A stretch of 64,000 nt of DNA, from assembly GCF_007989825.1 (NCBI RefSeq), contig NZ_BJUA01000008.1:1-64000 (forward strand). The letters run 5' to 3'. Of the stretch, positions 57,195 through 64,000 are shown in pieces (positions within the stretch are counted from its first letter, which is position 1; every line of letters begins with the position of its first letter). The position numbers and the translations under genes were made by a program. The stretch is from Cellulomonas persica. GTDB lineage: Bacteria; Actinomycetota; Actinomycetes; Actinomycetales; Cellulomonadaceae. The notes beneath the pieces were generated by a model that was not told where the DNA came from, searched no databases, and worked only from the letters and a program-made list of their open reading frames with translations.

Positions 57195-57959
57195 TCAGGG
57201 TCGCGTCAGCGTCCAGGCGCGCACCCCGCCGACGATCCCCGCCTGGTTCGGTACGACGACGACGTCGTCCCCGAGCCGCTCGAGCACTGTGGGCGTCACG
57301 TGGCGGGCGTTGCCCCCGCCCAGGTACAGGCGGTCCCAGTGGAACACCGGTCGGAAGCCTTCGACGACGCGCTGCACGCGCCGCGACCACAGCGCGTTGC
57401 CGAGCCGTCGGCGCTCCGGCTGCCCGATGAACTCGTCGTAGGTGACCAGTCGCCGCACGGGCGCGTGCGACAGCTCGAGGTGCGGGGCGATGGACCCGCC
57501 GTCGAACAGCGCCGAGCCGAGCCCGGTGCCGAGCGTGAGCACCAGCTCGAGCCCCGTCCCGGAGACCACGCCCGCGCCGTGCACCTCGGCGTCGTTCAGC
57601 ACGATCGTCGGCAGCCCGAGCCCGTCCTCGAGCATCGCGCGCACGTCGCAGCCCGACCACGCGACGACGAGGTCGGGGTCGACCGCGGTGCGCGGCCCGT
57701 GCCGCGTGACGTAGTGCGGCGTCGCGACGACCACGCCGTGCCGGATCATCCCCGGCATCCCGACCGTCAGGCGGTCCGCGCGCGGCAGGTCCGCCGCGAT
57801 ACCCGCGATCGTGTCGACGAGCCGCTGGGGCGGCAGCGGGTACGGCGTGGGCACGCGCACCGCGGGCGCGTGCAACGTCCCGGCGGCGTCGAGCACCGAC
57901 GCCTTGATGCCTCCCCCGCCGCAGTCCACGGCGAGCGTGTACGGATCGGTCCCAGGCAC
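57195..57959 (-). CDS. ROK-family sugar kinase (polyphosphate-glucokinase-like)
   Basis: A 254-residue kinase of the ROK/ASKHA fold. ATP loop DCGGGGIKASVLDAAG at residue 12, second phosphate loop LTLGTGLGSALF, sugar-site NDAEVHGAG and LYLGGGNARHV. The usual ROK zinc motif (CxCGxxGCxE) is absent, as in polyphosphate-type glucokinases. It is shorter than classic ROK repressors and has no DNA-binding domain. GTG start 6 bases after TAGCGT. Substrate most likely glucose or a related hexose; inference. Confidence 0.8.
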   Translation of the reverse strand: MPGTDPYTLAVDCGGGGIKASVLDAAGTLHAPAVRVPTPYPLPPQRLVDTIAGIAADLPRADRLTVGMPGMIRHGVVVATPHYVTRHGPRTAVDPDLVVAWSGCDVRAMLEDGLGLPTIVLNDAEVHGAGVVSGTGLELVLTLGTGLGSALFDGGSIAPHLELSHAPVRRLVTYDEFIGQPERRRLGNALWSRRVQRVVEGFRPVFHWDRLYLGGGNARHVTPTVLERLGDDVVVVPNQAGIVGGVRAWTLTRP

Positions 57960-57965
57960 ACCGCC

Positions 57966-57971
57966 ACGCTA
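57966..57971 (-). promoter_or_regulatory. Leaderless -10 element of the ROK gene
   Basis: Minus-strand TAGCGT (57971 down to 57966), 6 bases before GTG. The same hexamer serves truA on the other side of this divergent gap. Confidence 0.55.
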
Positions 57972-58132
57972 GACGACACCGCGCCCCGACGAGGCGGCGC
58001 ATCCGGGCGGCAGGTCAGCGCGTCGTCACCGCGGGGAGTCGAGCTTCTTGGCAGCGGTGCCCGATCCGGCAGTCCCCGGAGGCGGCGTCCTCGGAGCGAG
58101 GTCGCGCGCGTCTGGGTGCGCGGGAGGGCCGG

Positions 58133-58138
58133 TAGCGT
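58133..58138 (+). promoter_or_regulatory. Leaderless -10 element of truA
   Basis: TAGCGT, 6 bases before GTG 58145. A weak GGTGGG lies between but is too close to act as a ribosome site. Confidence 0.5.
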
Positions 58139-58144
58139 GGTGGG

Positions 58145-59038
58145 GTGACTGCCGTGCGCCTGCGTCTGGACCTCGCGTACGACGGGAGCGACTTCGCCGG
58201 GTGGGCGCGGCAGCCCGCGCTGCGCACCGTGCAGGGCACGCTCGAGGACGGGCTCGCGACGGTCCTGCGCACCGGACCGCGCGGGGTGGCGGCACCGCGG
58301 CTCGTCGTCGCGGGACGCACCGACGCCGGGGTGCACGCACGCGGGCAGGTCGCTCACGTGGACGTGGACGACGAGGCGCTCGCGGCGGCGCGCGGACGCA
58401 GCGAGCGCGACCCGCTCGACGCGCTGGTCACGCGCCTGGCGGGGGTGCTCCCGCCGGACCTCGTCGTGCACCGCGTGACGCTCGCGCCGGCGGGGTTCGA
58501 CGCGCGGTTCTCCGCGCTGCGCCGCCGGTACACCTATCGCATCTGCGACGACGCCGCGGCGCGAGACCCCCTGACGCGCAGCCACGTGCTGTGGCACACC
58601 CGCGCGCTGGATGTCGACGCGATGCACGGGGCGGCCGCGCCGCTCGTCGGGCTGCACGACTTCGCGGCGTACTGCAAGCCGCGCCCGGAGGCGACGACGA
58701 TCCGCACCCTCGAGCGCTTCGAGTGGGCCCGGCCGACGGACGGCGCCGACGCCGGCCTGGTCGTCGCGACCGTGCAGGCCGACGCGTTCTGCCACTCGAT
58801 GGTCCGCTCGCTCGTCGGCGCGAGCCTCGCCGTGGGCGAGGGACGGCGAGCGGTGACGTGGCCCGCGGAGCTGCTCGAGGCGCGACGCCGGGACGCGGCC
58901 GCGCACGTCGTCGCGGCGCACGGGCTGACGCTCGAGGCGGTCGAGTACCCGCCCGACGACGAGCTCGAGGCGCGCGCCGGGCAGACGCGTGCGCGCCGCG
59001 GTGCCGACGAGGTGGCGCCGGCGGCCGGCTGCTGCTGA
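58145..59038 (+). CDS. truA: tRNA pseudouridine synthase TruA (positions 38-40)
   Basis: A 297-residue enzyme that makes pseudouridine in the anticodon arm. LRLDLAYDGSDFAGWARQP, catalytic Asp60 in AGRTDAGVHARGQ, FSALRRRYTYRI and FCHSMVRSLVGASLAVGEG are present. The C-terminal 30 residues are an unconserved tail. truA often follows rplQ directly; here 8.7 kb lie between. Confidence 0.95.
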   Translation: MTAVRLRLDLAYDGSDFAGWARQPALRTVQGTLEDGLATVLRTGPRGVAAPRLVVAGRTDAGVHARGQVAHVDVDDEALAAARGRSERDPLDALVTRLAGVLPPDLVVHRVTLAPAGFDARFSALRRRYTYRICDDAAARDPLTRSHVLWHTRALDVDAMHGAAAPLVGLHDFAAYCKPRPEATTIRTLERFEWARPTDGADAGLVVATVQADAFCHSMVRSLVGASLAVGEGRRAVTWPAELLEARRRDAAAHVVAAHGLTLEAVEYPPDDELEARAGQTRARRGADEVAPAAGCC

Positions 59039-59186
59039 CTCGCGGGGCGTGGCGGTCGACGCCGCACGCGGCCAGGATGAGGGATGAGTCACCTTCGGGT
59101 GTGCTGAGCCCGTCGTCCCACGTCCGACGCGCGACGGCGGGAGGGCCTGAAGGTGGACCGGTACCCGCACGTCGAGAGGTCACGCC

Positions 59187-61916
59187 ATGACGGACGCGCC
59201 CGAGCTCGTCGCCCACGCCGAGACCCCGGACACGGTGCTCGCGACCCTCGGGACCACGCCCGACGGGCTCACGCAGGCGGAGGCCGAGCGTCGCCTCGCG
59301 CAGGTCGGGCCGAACCGGCTGCCGGAGCCGCCGCGCAAGAACGCCGTGGTGCGGTTCCTCGTGCACTTCGACGACGTGCTCATCTACATCCTGCTGGCCG
59401 CTGCGGTGCTCAAGGCGATCCTGGGCGACTGGGTCGACTTCGCGGTGATCCTCGCGGTCGCGGTCGCCAACGCGGTCGTCGGGTTCGTGCAGGAGGGGCG
59501 CGCGGACAAGGCGCTCGCGGGCATCGCGACGATGCTCTCGCTCGAGGCGGACGTGCGGCGCGACGGCGAGTGGCGCACGGTCGCCGCCGACGACCTGGTC
59601 CCCGGCGACGTGGTGCGTGTGCGGTCGGGCGACCGCGTGCCGGCGGACGCGCGGCTCGTCGAGGCGACGACGCTGCAGGTCGAGGAGGCCGCGCTCACGG
59701 GCGAGTCGGTGCCCGCCGACAAGGACGTCGAGCCCGTCGGCGCGGACGCGGGGGTCGGCGACCGGTCCTCGATGCTGTTCTCGGGGACGATCGTCACGAC
59801 GGGCCGCGGGATCGCGGTCGTCACCGCCACGGCCGGGGCCACGGAGATCGGGCGCATCCAGCAGCTCGTCGCGGAGGTCGACCACCTCGACACCCCGCTC
59901 ACGCGTCAGCTCGCGCGGCTCGGCAAGCAGCTGAGCTGGCTCATCCTGGCCATGGCCGCGGCGATGCTCGTGATCGGGCGCGTGATCCACAGCTTCGCGC
60001 TCGACGAGCTCGTGTCCGCGGCGATCGGGTTCGCGGTCGCCGCGGTCCCGGAGGGGCTGCCCGCGCTCGTGACCGTGACGCTCGCACTCGGCGTGCAGCA
60101 GATGGCCCGACGCAACGCGATCACGCGCAAGCTCACGTCCGTCGAGGGGCTCGGCTCGGTCACCACCGTCTGCTCGGACAAGACCGGCACGCTCACCCGC
60201 AACGAGATGACGGTGCGCACGGTCGTCACGCCAGAGGCCACGTACGACGTGGAGGGCCTCGGGTACGAGCCCGTCGGCGCGGTGCGCGTGCACGACGACG
60301 ACGGGCCCGGGGCAGTGGTCGCGCTCGACGACCGCGCGGACCTGGCCGCGCTCGTCGCCGCGGGTGTCCTGTGCAACGACGCGCGTGCCGTGCACACCGA
60401 CGGGCACTGGGGGATCGTCGGGCAGCCCACGGAGGGTGCGGTCGTGGTGCTCGGCGACAAGCTGGGCCACCGCGCGGCGGCCGAGCGGCTCGCGCAGGTC
60501 CCGTTCGAGTCGTCGACGAAGTTCGCCGCGACGCTCGACAAGCTGGGCGACGGCACGCGCGCCGTGCACGTGCTCGGCGCCCCCGACCGCCTGCTCGACC
60601 GTTGCACGACGCAGCGCGACGACTACGGCTCGGCGCCCCTGGACACCGCGTACTGGGAGCGGCAGATCGACGAGCTCGGTGGGCAGGGGCTGCGTGTGCT
60701 CGCCGCGGCCCGGCGCGACGCGACGGACGAGTCCGCGCTGACCGGCGACGACGTCGGCACCGAGCTCGAGCTGCTCGGCCTGTTCGGGATCGTCGACCCG
60801 CCGCGTCCCGAGGCGGTCGAGGCGATCGCCGACTGCCACCGCGCGGGCATCCGGGTCAAGATGATCACGGGCGACCACGCCGGCACCGCGCTGGCGATCG
60901 CGCGCGAGCTCGGCATCGTCGGCGGGCACGTCGCGGGGGTCGCCGACGAGGAGCGCGACGACGTCGACGTCCTCACGGGCGCCGAGCTCGAGGCCATGAG
61001 CAACGAGCAGCTGCGTCGGCGCGTGCGCGGCGTCGACGTGTTCGCGCGCACGTCGCCCGAGCACAAGATCCGGATCGTGCGCGCGCTGCAGTCGCACCGC
61101 GAGGTCGTCGCGATGACCGGCGACGGCGTCAACGACGCTCCCGCGCTCACGCGCGCGGACATCGGCATCGCGATGGGCATCAAGGGCACCGAGGCCACCA
61201 AGGAGGCCGCGGACATCGTCCTCGCGGACGACAACTTCGCGACGATCGAGCGCGCGGTCGAGGAGGGGCGGCGGATCTACGACAACATCCGCAAGTCCGT
61301 GGCGTTCCTGCTCCCGACGAACGGTGCGCAGTCGCTCGTCATCCTCGTCGCGGTGCTCCTGGGCCTGGCGCTGCCGCTGACGCCCGTGCAGATCCTGTGG
61401 GTCAACCTCATCACCGCGGTCACCCTGTCGCTCGCGCTCGCGGGCGAGCCCGCCGAGCCCGACATCATGAGCCGCCCGCCGCGCGCACCGGACGCGCACG
61501 TGGTCTCGCCGCGCTCGCTCGCGCTGATCCTCGTCGCGTCGGTGGTGATCGGCGCCTCGACCCTGGCGGTGTTCGTGCTCGAGAAGGAGCAGTTCGGGGT
61601 GACCGACGAGCGCGCGCAGACCTCCGCGGTCGCGATGCTCGCGCTCGGGCAGCTCGCGTACCTGCTCAACTGCCGGTTCCTGGGCACGACGAGCCTGACG
61701 TGGCGCGTCCTCGTCGGGAACCGGCTGGTGTGGCTCTCGGCCGGTGCGCTGCTCGTGCTGCAGCTCGTCTTCACGTATGCGCCGTTCATGCACGACTGGT
61801 TCGGGTCCGCGCCCATCGCGCCGCGCGACTGGGGGATCACCGTCGTCGGCGCGGTGATCGTGTTCCTGCTCGTCGAGGCCGCGAAGTCGGTGACCCGCCG
61901 CGCCCTGCCCGAGTGA
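59187..61916 (+). CDS. P2-type cation-transporting ATPase (calcium-ATPase-like)
   Basis: A 909-residue ion pump. N-terminal cation-ATPase domain, actuator motif [11 protein letters not shown], membrane [15 protein letters not shown] (the PEGLPA of P2 pumps), phosphorylated Asp331 in [12 protein letters not shown], nucleotide region with [12 protein letters not shown], hinge [14 protein letters not shown] and [19 protein letters not shown], and four C-terminal helices. The membrane segment suggests Ca or a related cation; ion choice is inference. GAGAGG 8 bases before ATG. Converges on the CAP-domain gene 48 bases away. Confidence 0.92.
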   Translation: MTDAPELVAHAETPDTVLATLGTTPDGLTQAEAERRLAQVGPNRLPEPPRKNAVVRFLVHFDDVLIYILLAAAVLKAILGDWVDFAVILAVAVANAVVGFVQEGRADKALAGIATMLSLEADVRRDGEWRTVAADDLVPGDVVRVRSGDRVPADARLVEATTLQVEEAALTGESVPADKDVEPVGADAGVGDRSSMLFSGTIVTTGRGIAVVTATAGATEIGRIQQLVAEVDHLDTPLTRQLARLGKQLSWLILAMAAAMLVIGRVIHSFALDELVSAAIGFAVAAVPEGLPALVTVTLALGVQQMARRNAITRKLTSVEGLGSVTTVCSDKTGTLTRNEMTVRTVVTPEATYDVEGLGYEPVGAVRVHDDDGPGAVVALDDRADLAALVAAGVLCNDARAVHTDGHWGIVGQPTEGAVVVLGDKLGHRAAAERLAQVPFESSTKFAATLDKLGDGTRAVHVLGAPDRLLDRCTTQRDDYGSAPLDTAYWERQIDELGGQGLRVLAAARRDATDESALTGDDVGTELELLGLFGIVDPPRPEAVEAIADCHRAGIRVKMITGDHAGTALAIARELGIVGGHVAGVADEERDDVDVLTGAELEAMSNEQLRRRVRGVDVFARTSPEHKIRIVRALQSHREVVAMTGDGVNDAPALTRADIGIAMGIKGTEATKEAADIVLADDNFATIERAVEEGRRIYDNIRKSVAFLLPTNGAQSLVILVAVLLGLALPLTPVQILWVNLITAVTLSLALAGEPAEPDIMSRPPRAPDAHVVSPRSLALILVASVVIGASTLAVFVLEKEQFGVTDERAQTSAVAMLALGQLAYLLNCRFLGTTSLTWRVLVGNRLVWLSAGALLVLQLVFTYAPFMHDWFGSAPIAPRDWGITVVGAVIVFLLVEAAKSVTRRALPE

Positions 61917-61964
61917 CTCGTCCTGCCGGATCGACACCCGGCCGGGCGGTCGGCGAGGAACCGG

Positions 61965-62804
61965 TCAGCCGAGGAACACCTGCGCGCACAGCGGGCCGTG
62001 CTCGCCGGTGACGCACCCGACGCCGATCGAGGTGTACCCGGGCCGCAGGATGTTCTCGCGGTGGCCGGTCGAGGCGAGCCAGCCCTCGACGGCGGCCTGC
62101 GCGTCCGGGTAGCCGAGCGCGAGGTTCTCGCCCACCGCGCCGGCGGCGCAGGACTTGACCACCGGGTCGAGCGGGTCGTGCTCGAAGCGGTCCTCGGCGA
62201 CGAGGACGGCCGCCCGGCTCACCGCCTGCTCGGTCGCGCACGGCGACACCGCCAGCTCGGCCAGGCCCGCCTCGCGGCGCGCGGCGTTCGTGAGCTCGAC
62301 CACCGCCTCGGCGTACGCGGTGTCGGCGGACGGCTCGTCGGGCTCGTCGGCGCGGGAGGTCGGCGCCGTCGTCGGTGCGCTCGTGGGCGCGGCCGGGTGC
62401 GCCGAGGTCGGTTCGGCGGCGGGTGACGTGGCGGCGCGCGCGGCGTCCTGCGCCGGGGCGGTCGCGGACGCGTCGGCGTCCGACGAGGGGGACGCGGACG
62501 GTGCCGGGTCCGCGGTGGTGCTCGGCTCGCCACGTCCAGCCGACCGGCTCGCCGTGCGGTCCGGACCGCGTCCGGCCGCGTCGCCGGTCGGACGGTCCCC
62601 GACGAGCTCGACGACGGCGGCGCCGATGTCGACCTCGTCGTGGCTCGGGCCGAGCAGCAGAGGAACGCCGAGCGCGGCCGCCACCGCGAGGGTGAGCGTG
62701 GCGGTCGCCTCGGCGAGCAGACGTCGACGCGTCGCGCGGGCACGCCGCCACCGGCGGTGTCGACGCAGGTCACGGCGGCGAGGGTCGCGAGCGGAAACCG
62801 GCAC
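61965..62804 (-). CDS. Membrane-anchored CAP-domain (SCP/PR1) protein
   Basis: A 279-residue protein. A basic start, then one membrane helix (ATATLTLAVAAALGVPLLLG), then a linker of about 100 residues rich in Ser/Ala/Pro/Thr. The C-terminal 120 residues are a CAP domain: VVELTNAARREAGLAELAVS, EDRFEHDP, ENLALGYPDAQAAVEGWLAS and TGHRENILRPGYTSIGVGC. Histidines and glutamates of the usual CAP cavity are present. GTG 62804 is chosen because TAACGT lies 7 bases upstream; starts further up lack support. Confidence 0.85.
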   Translation of the reverse strand: MPVSARDPRRRDLRRHRRWRRARATRRRLLAEATATLTLAVAAALGVPLLLGPSHDEVDIGAAVVELVGDRPTGDAAGRGPDRTASRSAGRGEPSTTADPAPSASPSSDADASATAPAQDAARAATSPAAEPTSAHPAAPTSAPTTAPTSRADEPDEPSADTAYAEAVVELTNAARREAGLAELAVSPCATEQAVSRAAVLVAEDRFEHDPLDPVVKSCAAGAVGENLALGYPDAQAAVEGWLASTGHRENILRPGYTSIGVGCVTGEHGPLCAQVFLG

Positions 62805-62811
62805 GAACCGG

Positions 62812-62817
62812 ACGTTA
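62812..62817 (-). promoter_or_regulatory. Leaderless -10 element of the CAP gene
   Basis: Minus-strand TAACGT (62817 down to 62812), 7 bases before GTG 62804; identical to the rpsL -10. Confidence 0.45.
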
Positions 62818-62922
62818 TCGGATCGTGACCTGGCGGGGGAACCTCTCGCGAGCCGCTCGTCCGGGTGCCTGCGGGTGTCCGCGGGTGTCTCCGGACGGGT
62901 CGGACGGGTCAGGTGGGTGCGG

Positions 62923-63357
62923 TCAGTCCTCGTCGCGGTACGACTGGTCGACGTACACCTCGTCGACCAGGTGCATCGCGGCCTCCTCGGCGCTGGCCGC
63001 GCCGCCCGAGACGCCCTCGTCGCGCGCGAACGCATCCGTCCCGCCCGCCTCGACGGCGTCGTCGTCGGCGCTCAGCCGGCCCGCGCGGTCCTGCTCGCGG
63101 TCACCCGCGACGCGCGGCGCGGCCTCCCAGATCTCGGGCTCCTCCTGCGTGATCCGCTGGTCGATCGTCTCGCGGTGCTTCTCCTCCCACGCGGTCTCGC
63201 CGTAGTGCGAGCGGTTGTCGCGCTCGGGCGGGGAGTAGCCCTCGTCGAGGAGGTCGTCGACGCCGCGGTCGACCAGCGTGTCCTCGCGCGGGAGCTGGTC
63301 GGTGTCCCCGTCGGAACCCGTGGCCGGGTCGAAGCTGGTGGCAGGCGTGTCGCTCAT
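62923..63357 (-). CDS. DUF5709-like acidic protein
   Basis: A 144-residue, strongly acidic, probably disordered protein without signal or membrane segment. DDLLDEGYSPPERDN, ETAWEEKHRETIDQRITQEE and the C-terminal EEAAMHLVDEVYVD match an actinobacterial family I recognise as DUF5709; the role is unknown. The start is preceded at 6 bases by CATCGT on the minus strand, so it may be leaderless. Confidence 0.75.
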   Translation of the reverse strand: MSDTPATSFDPATGSDGDTDQLPREDTLVDRGVDDLLDEGYSPPERDNRSHYGETAWEEKHRETIDQRITQEEPEIWEAAPRVAGDREQDRAGRLSADDDAVEAGGTDAFARDEGVSGGAASAEEAAMHLVDEVYVDQSYRDED

Positions 63358-63423
63358 GTCACGACGATGTCACCGTGCGGGCGAGCCCGCCACCCCCGGG
63401 CGCCGGCCGCAGCGGCAAAGGCC

Positions 63424-63453
63424 TTGGTCGCGCCGACGTGCGGCCCGCACACT
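63424..63453 (+). promoter_or_regulatory. Leaderless promoter of the ABC-F gene
   Basis: TTGGTC (63424-63429), 18 bases, CACACT (63448-63453), then 7 bases to ATG. Same spacing and -10 as the rpsJ promoter. Confidence 0.6.
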
Positions 63454-63460
63454 GGCCTGC

Positions 63461-64000
63461 ATGGGCCACCTGGACGTGATGGGGGTCGGGTACGTGCTGC
63501 CCGACGGTCGACCGCTGCTGGACGACGTGACGTTCCGCGTCGCCGACGGCGCCCGCGTCGCGCTCATCGGGCCGAACGGCGTGGGCAAGTCGACGCTGCT
63601 GCGGATCATCACGGACGACGAGCAGGCGCACGCCGGCTCGGTGGCGCGCAGCGGCGGGCTCGGCGTCATGCGCCAGGACGTCGGTCGCATCGACGACGAC
63701 CGCAGCATCCGTGACCTGCTCGCCTCGCTCGCCCCGGCGGCGGTGGCCGCAGCGGCGGCCGAGCTCACCGCCGCCGAGCTCGCGATGATGCAGGTCGACG
63801 ACGAGCCCGCGCAGATGCGGTACGCGCAGGCGCTCGTCGACTGGGCGGACGTCGGGGGGTACGAGGCCGAGGCAGGGTGGGACCAGGTCACCGACGCGGT
63901 GCTGTCGATCCCGTTCGAGCGCGCGCAGTACCGCGAGGTGCGCACGCTGTCCGGCGGCGAGCAGAAGCGGCTGGTCCTGGAGGCGCTGCTGCGCGGTCCC
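63461..64000 (+). CDS. ABC-F family ATPase (partial)
   Basis: First 180 residues of a duplicated ABC ATPase without membrane domain, running off the right edge. Walker A GPNGVGKSTLLRI and signature LSGGEQKRLVLEALL of the first cassette are present, with an inserted helical arm of Ala/Glu-rich sequence between them. ABC-F proteins act on the ribosome in translation rescue or antibiotic protection; which subfamily cannot be judged from the fragment. Begins 7 bases after a -10-like CACACT. Confidence 0.88.
   Translation, partial: MGHLDVMGVGYVLPDGRPLLDDVTFRVADGARVALIGPNGVGKSTLLRIITDDEQAHAGSVARSGGLGVMRQDVGRIDDDRSIRDLLASLAPAAVAAAAAELTAAELAMMQVDDEPAQMRYAQALVDWADVGGYEAEAGWDQVTDAVLSIPFERAQYREVRTLSGGEQKRLVLEALLRGP

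Overview
The window is about 64 kb of very GC-rich chromosomal DNA from an actinobacterium. The gene order (rplJ-rplL-rpoB-rpoC, the str operon, S10-spc-alpha operons), the many GTG/TTG starts, the extended ribosomal protein tails, the polysaccharide-degrading genes and a surface protein with an LAxTG sorting signal together suggest Cellulomonas or a close relative in the Micrococcales. This placement is inferred from the sequence alone.

Layout. (1) 1-5.5 kb: an accessory island with a leftward, cytoplasmic-looking trypsin-fold (Nal1-like) protease whose C-terminal tail is a PFTE tetrapeptide repeat. Divergent to it is a three-gene unit: ECF-type sigma factor, a small protein with a carboxypeptidase-regulatory-like domain, and a TPR-CHAT (caspase-like) protease. 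(2) 5.5-19.8 kb: rplJ-rplL with an L10-type leader, rpoB and rpoC (both TTG starts), then rpsL-rpsG-fusA-tuf. (3) 19.9-32.4 kb: a non-ribosomal block between tuf and rpsJ. It holds a small membrane protein, a LacI-type regulator, two ABC sugar permeases, a lipoprotein solute-binding protein, a GH35 beta-galactosidase and a very large secreted GH30 glycosidase. Six copies of one operator-like motif (GGTGACGTNNMCAT) tie the regulator, transporter and GH30 gene into a single regulon, most simply for beta-galactan / arabinogalactan side chains. No transport ATPase is present, so a shared ATPase elsewhere is implied. (4) 32.5-49.5 kb: the full S10, spc and alpha ribosomal operons with secY, adk, map, infA, rpmJ, rpoA and rplQ. 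rpsD is missing from its usual place between rpsK and rpoA. (5) 49.6-58 kb: a second non-ribosomal block between rplQ and truA: VOC protein, a 1,522-residue Ig-repeat surface protein with an LAVTG sorting signal, alpha/beta hydrolase, DUF488 protein, an unassigned protein and a ROK-type kinase. (6) 58.1-64 kb: truA, a P2-type cation ATPase, a CAP-domain protein, a DUF5709-like protein and the start of an ABC-F ATPase that runs off the right edge.

Regulation visible in the sequence. Ribosomal genes have Shine-Dalgarno sites and long leaders; rpsL and rpsJ share an identical 26-base leader element. Most accessory genes instead carry a -10-like hexamer 6-8 bases before the start codon and no Shine-Dalgarno, pointing to leaderless mRNAs. 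The points most worth following are the protease/sigma/CHAT island and the six-operator galactan regulon.
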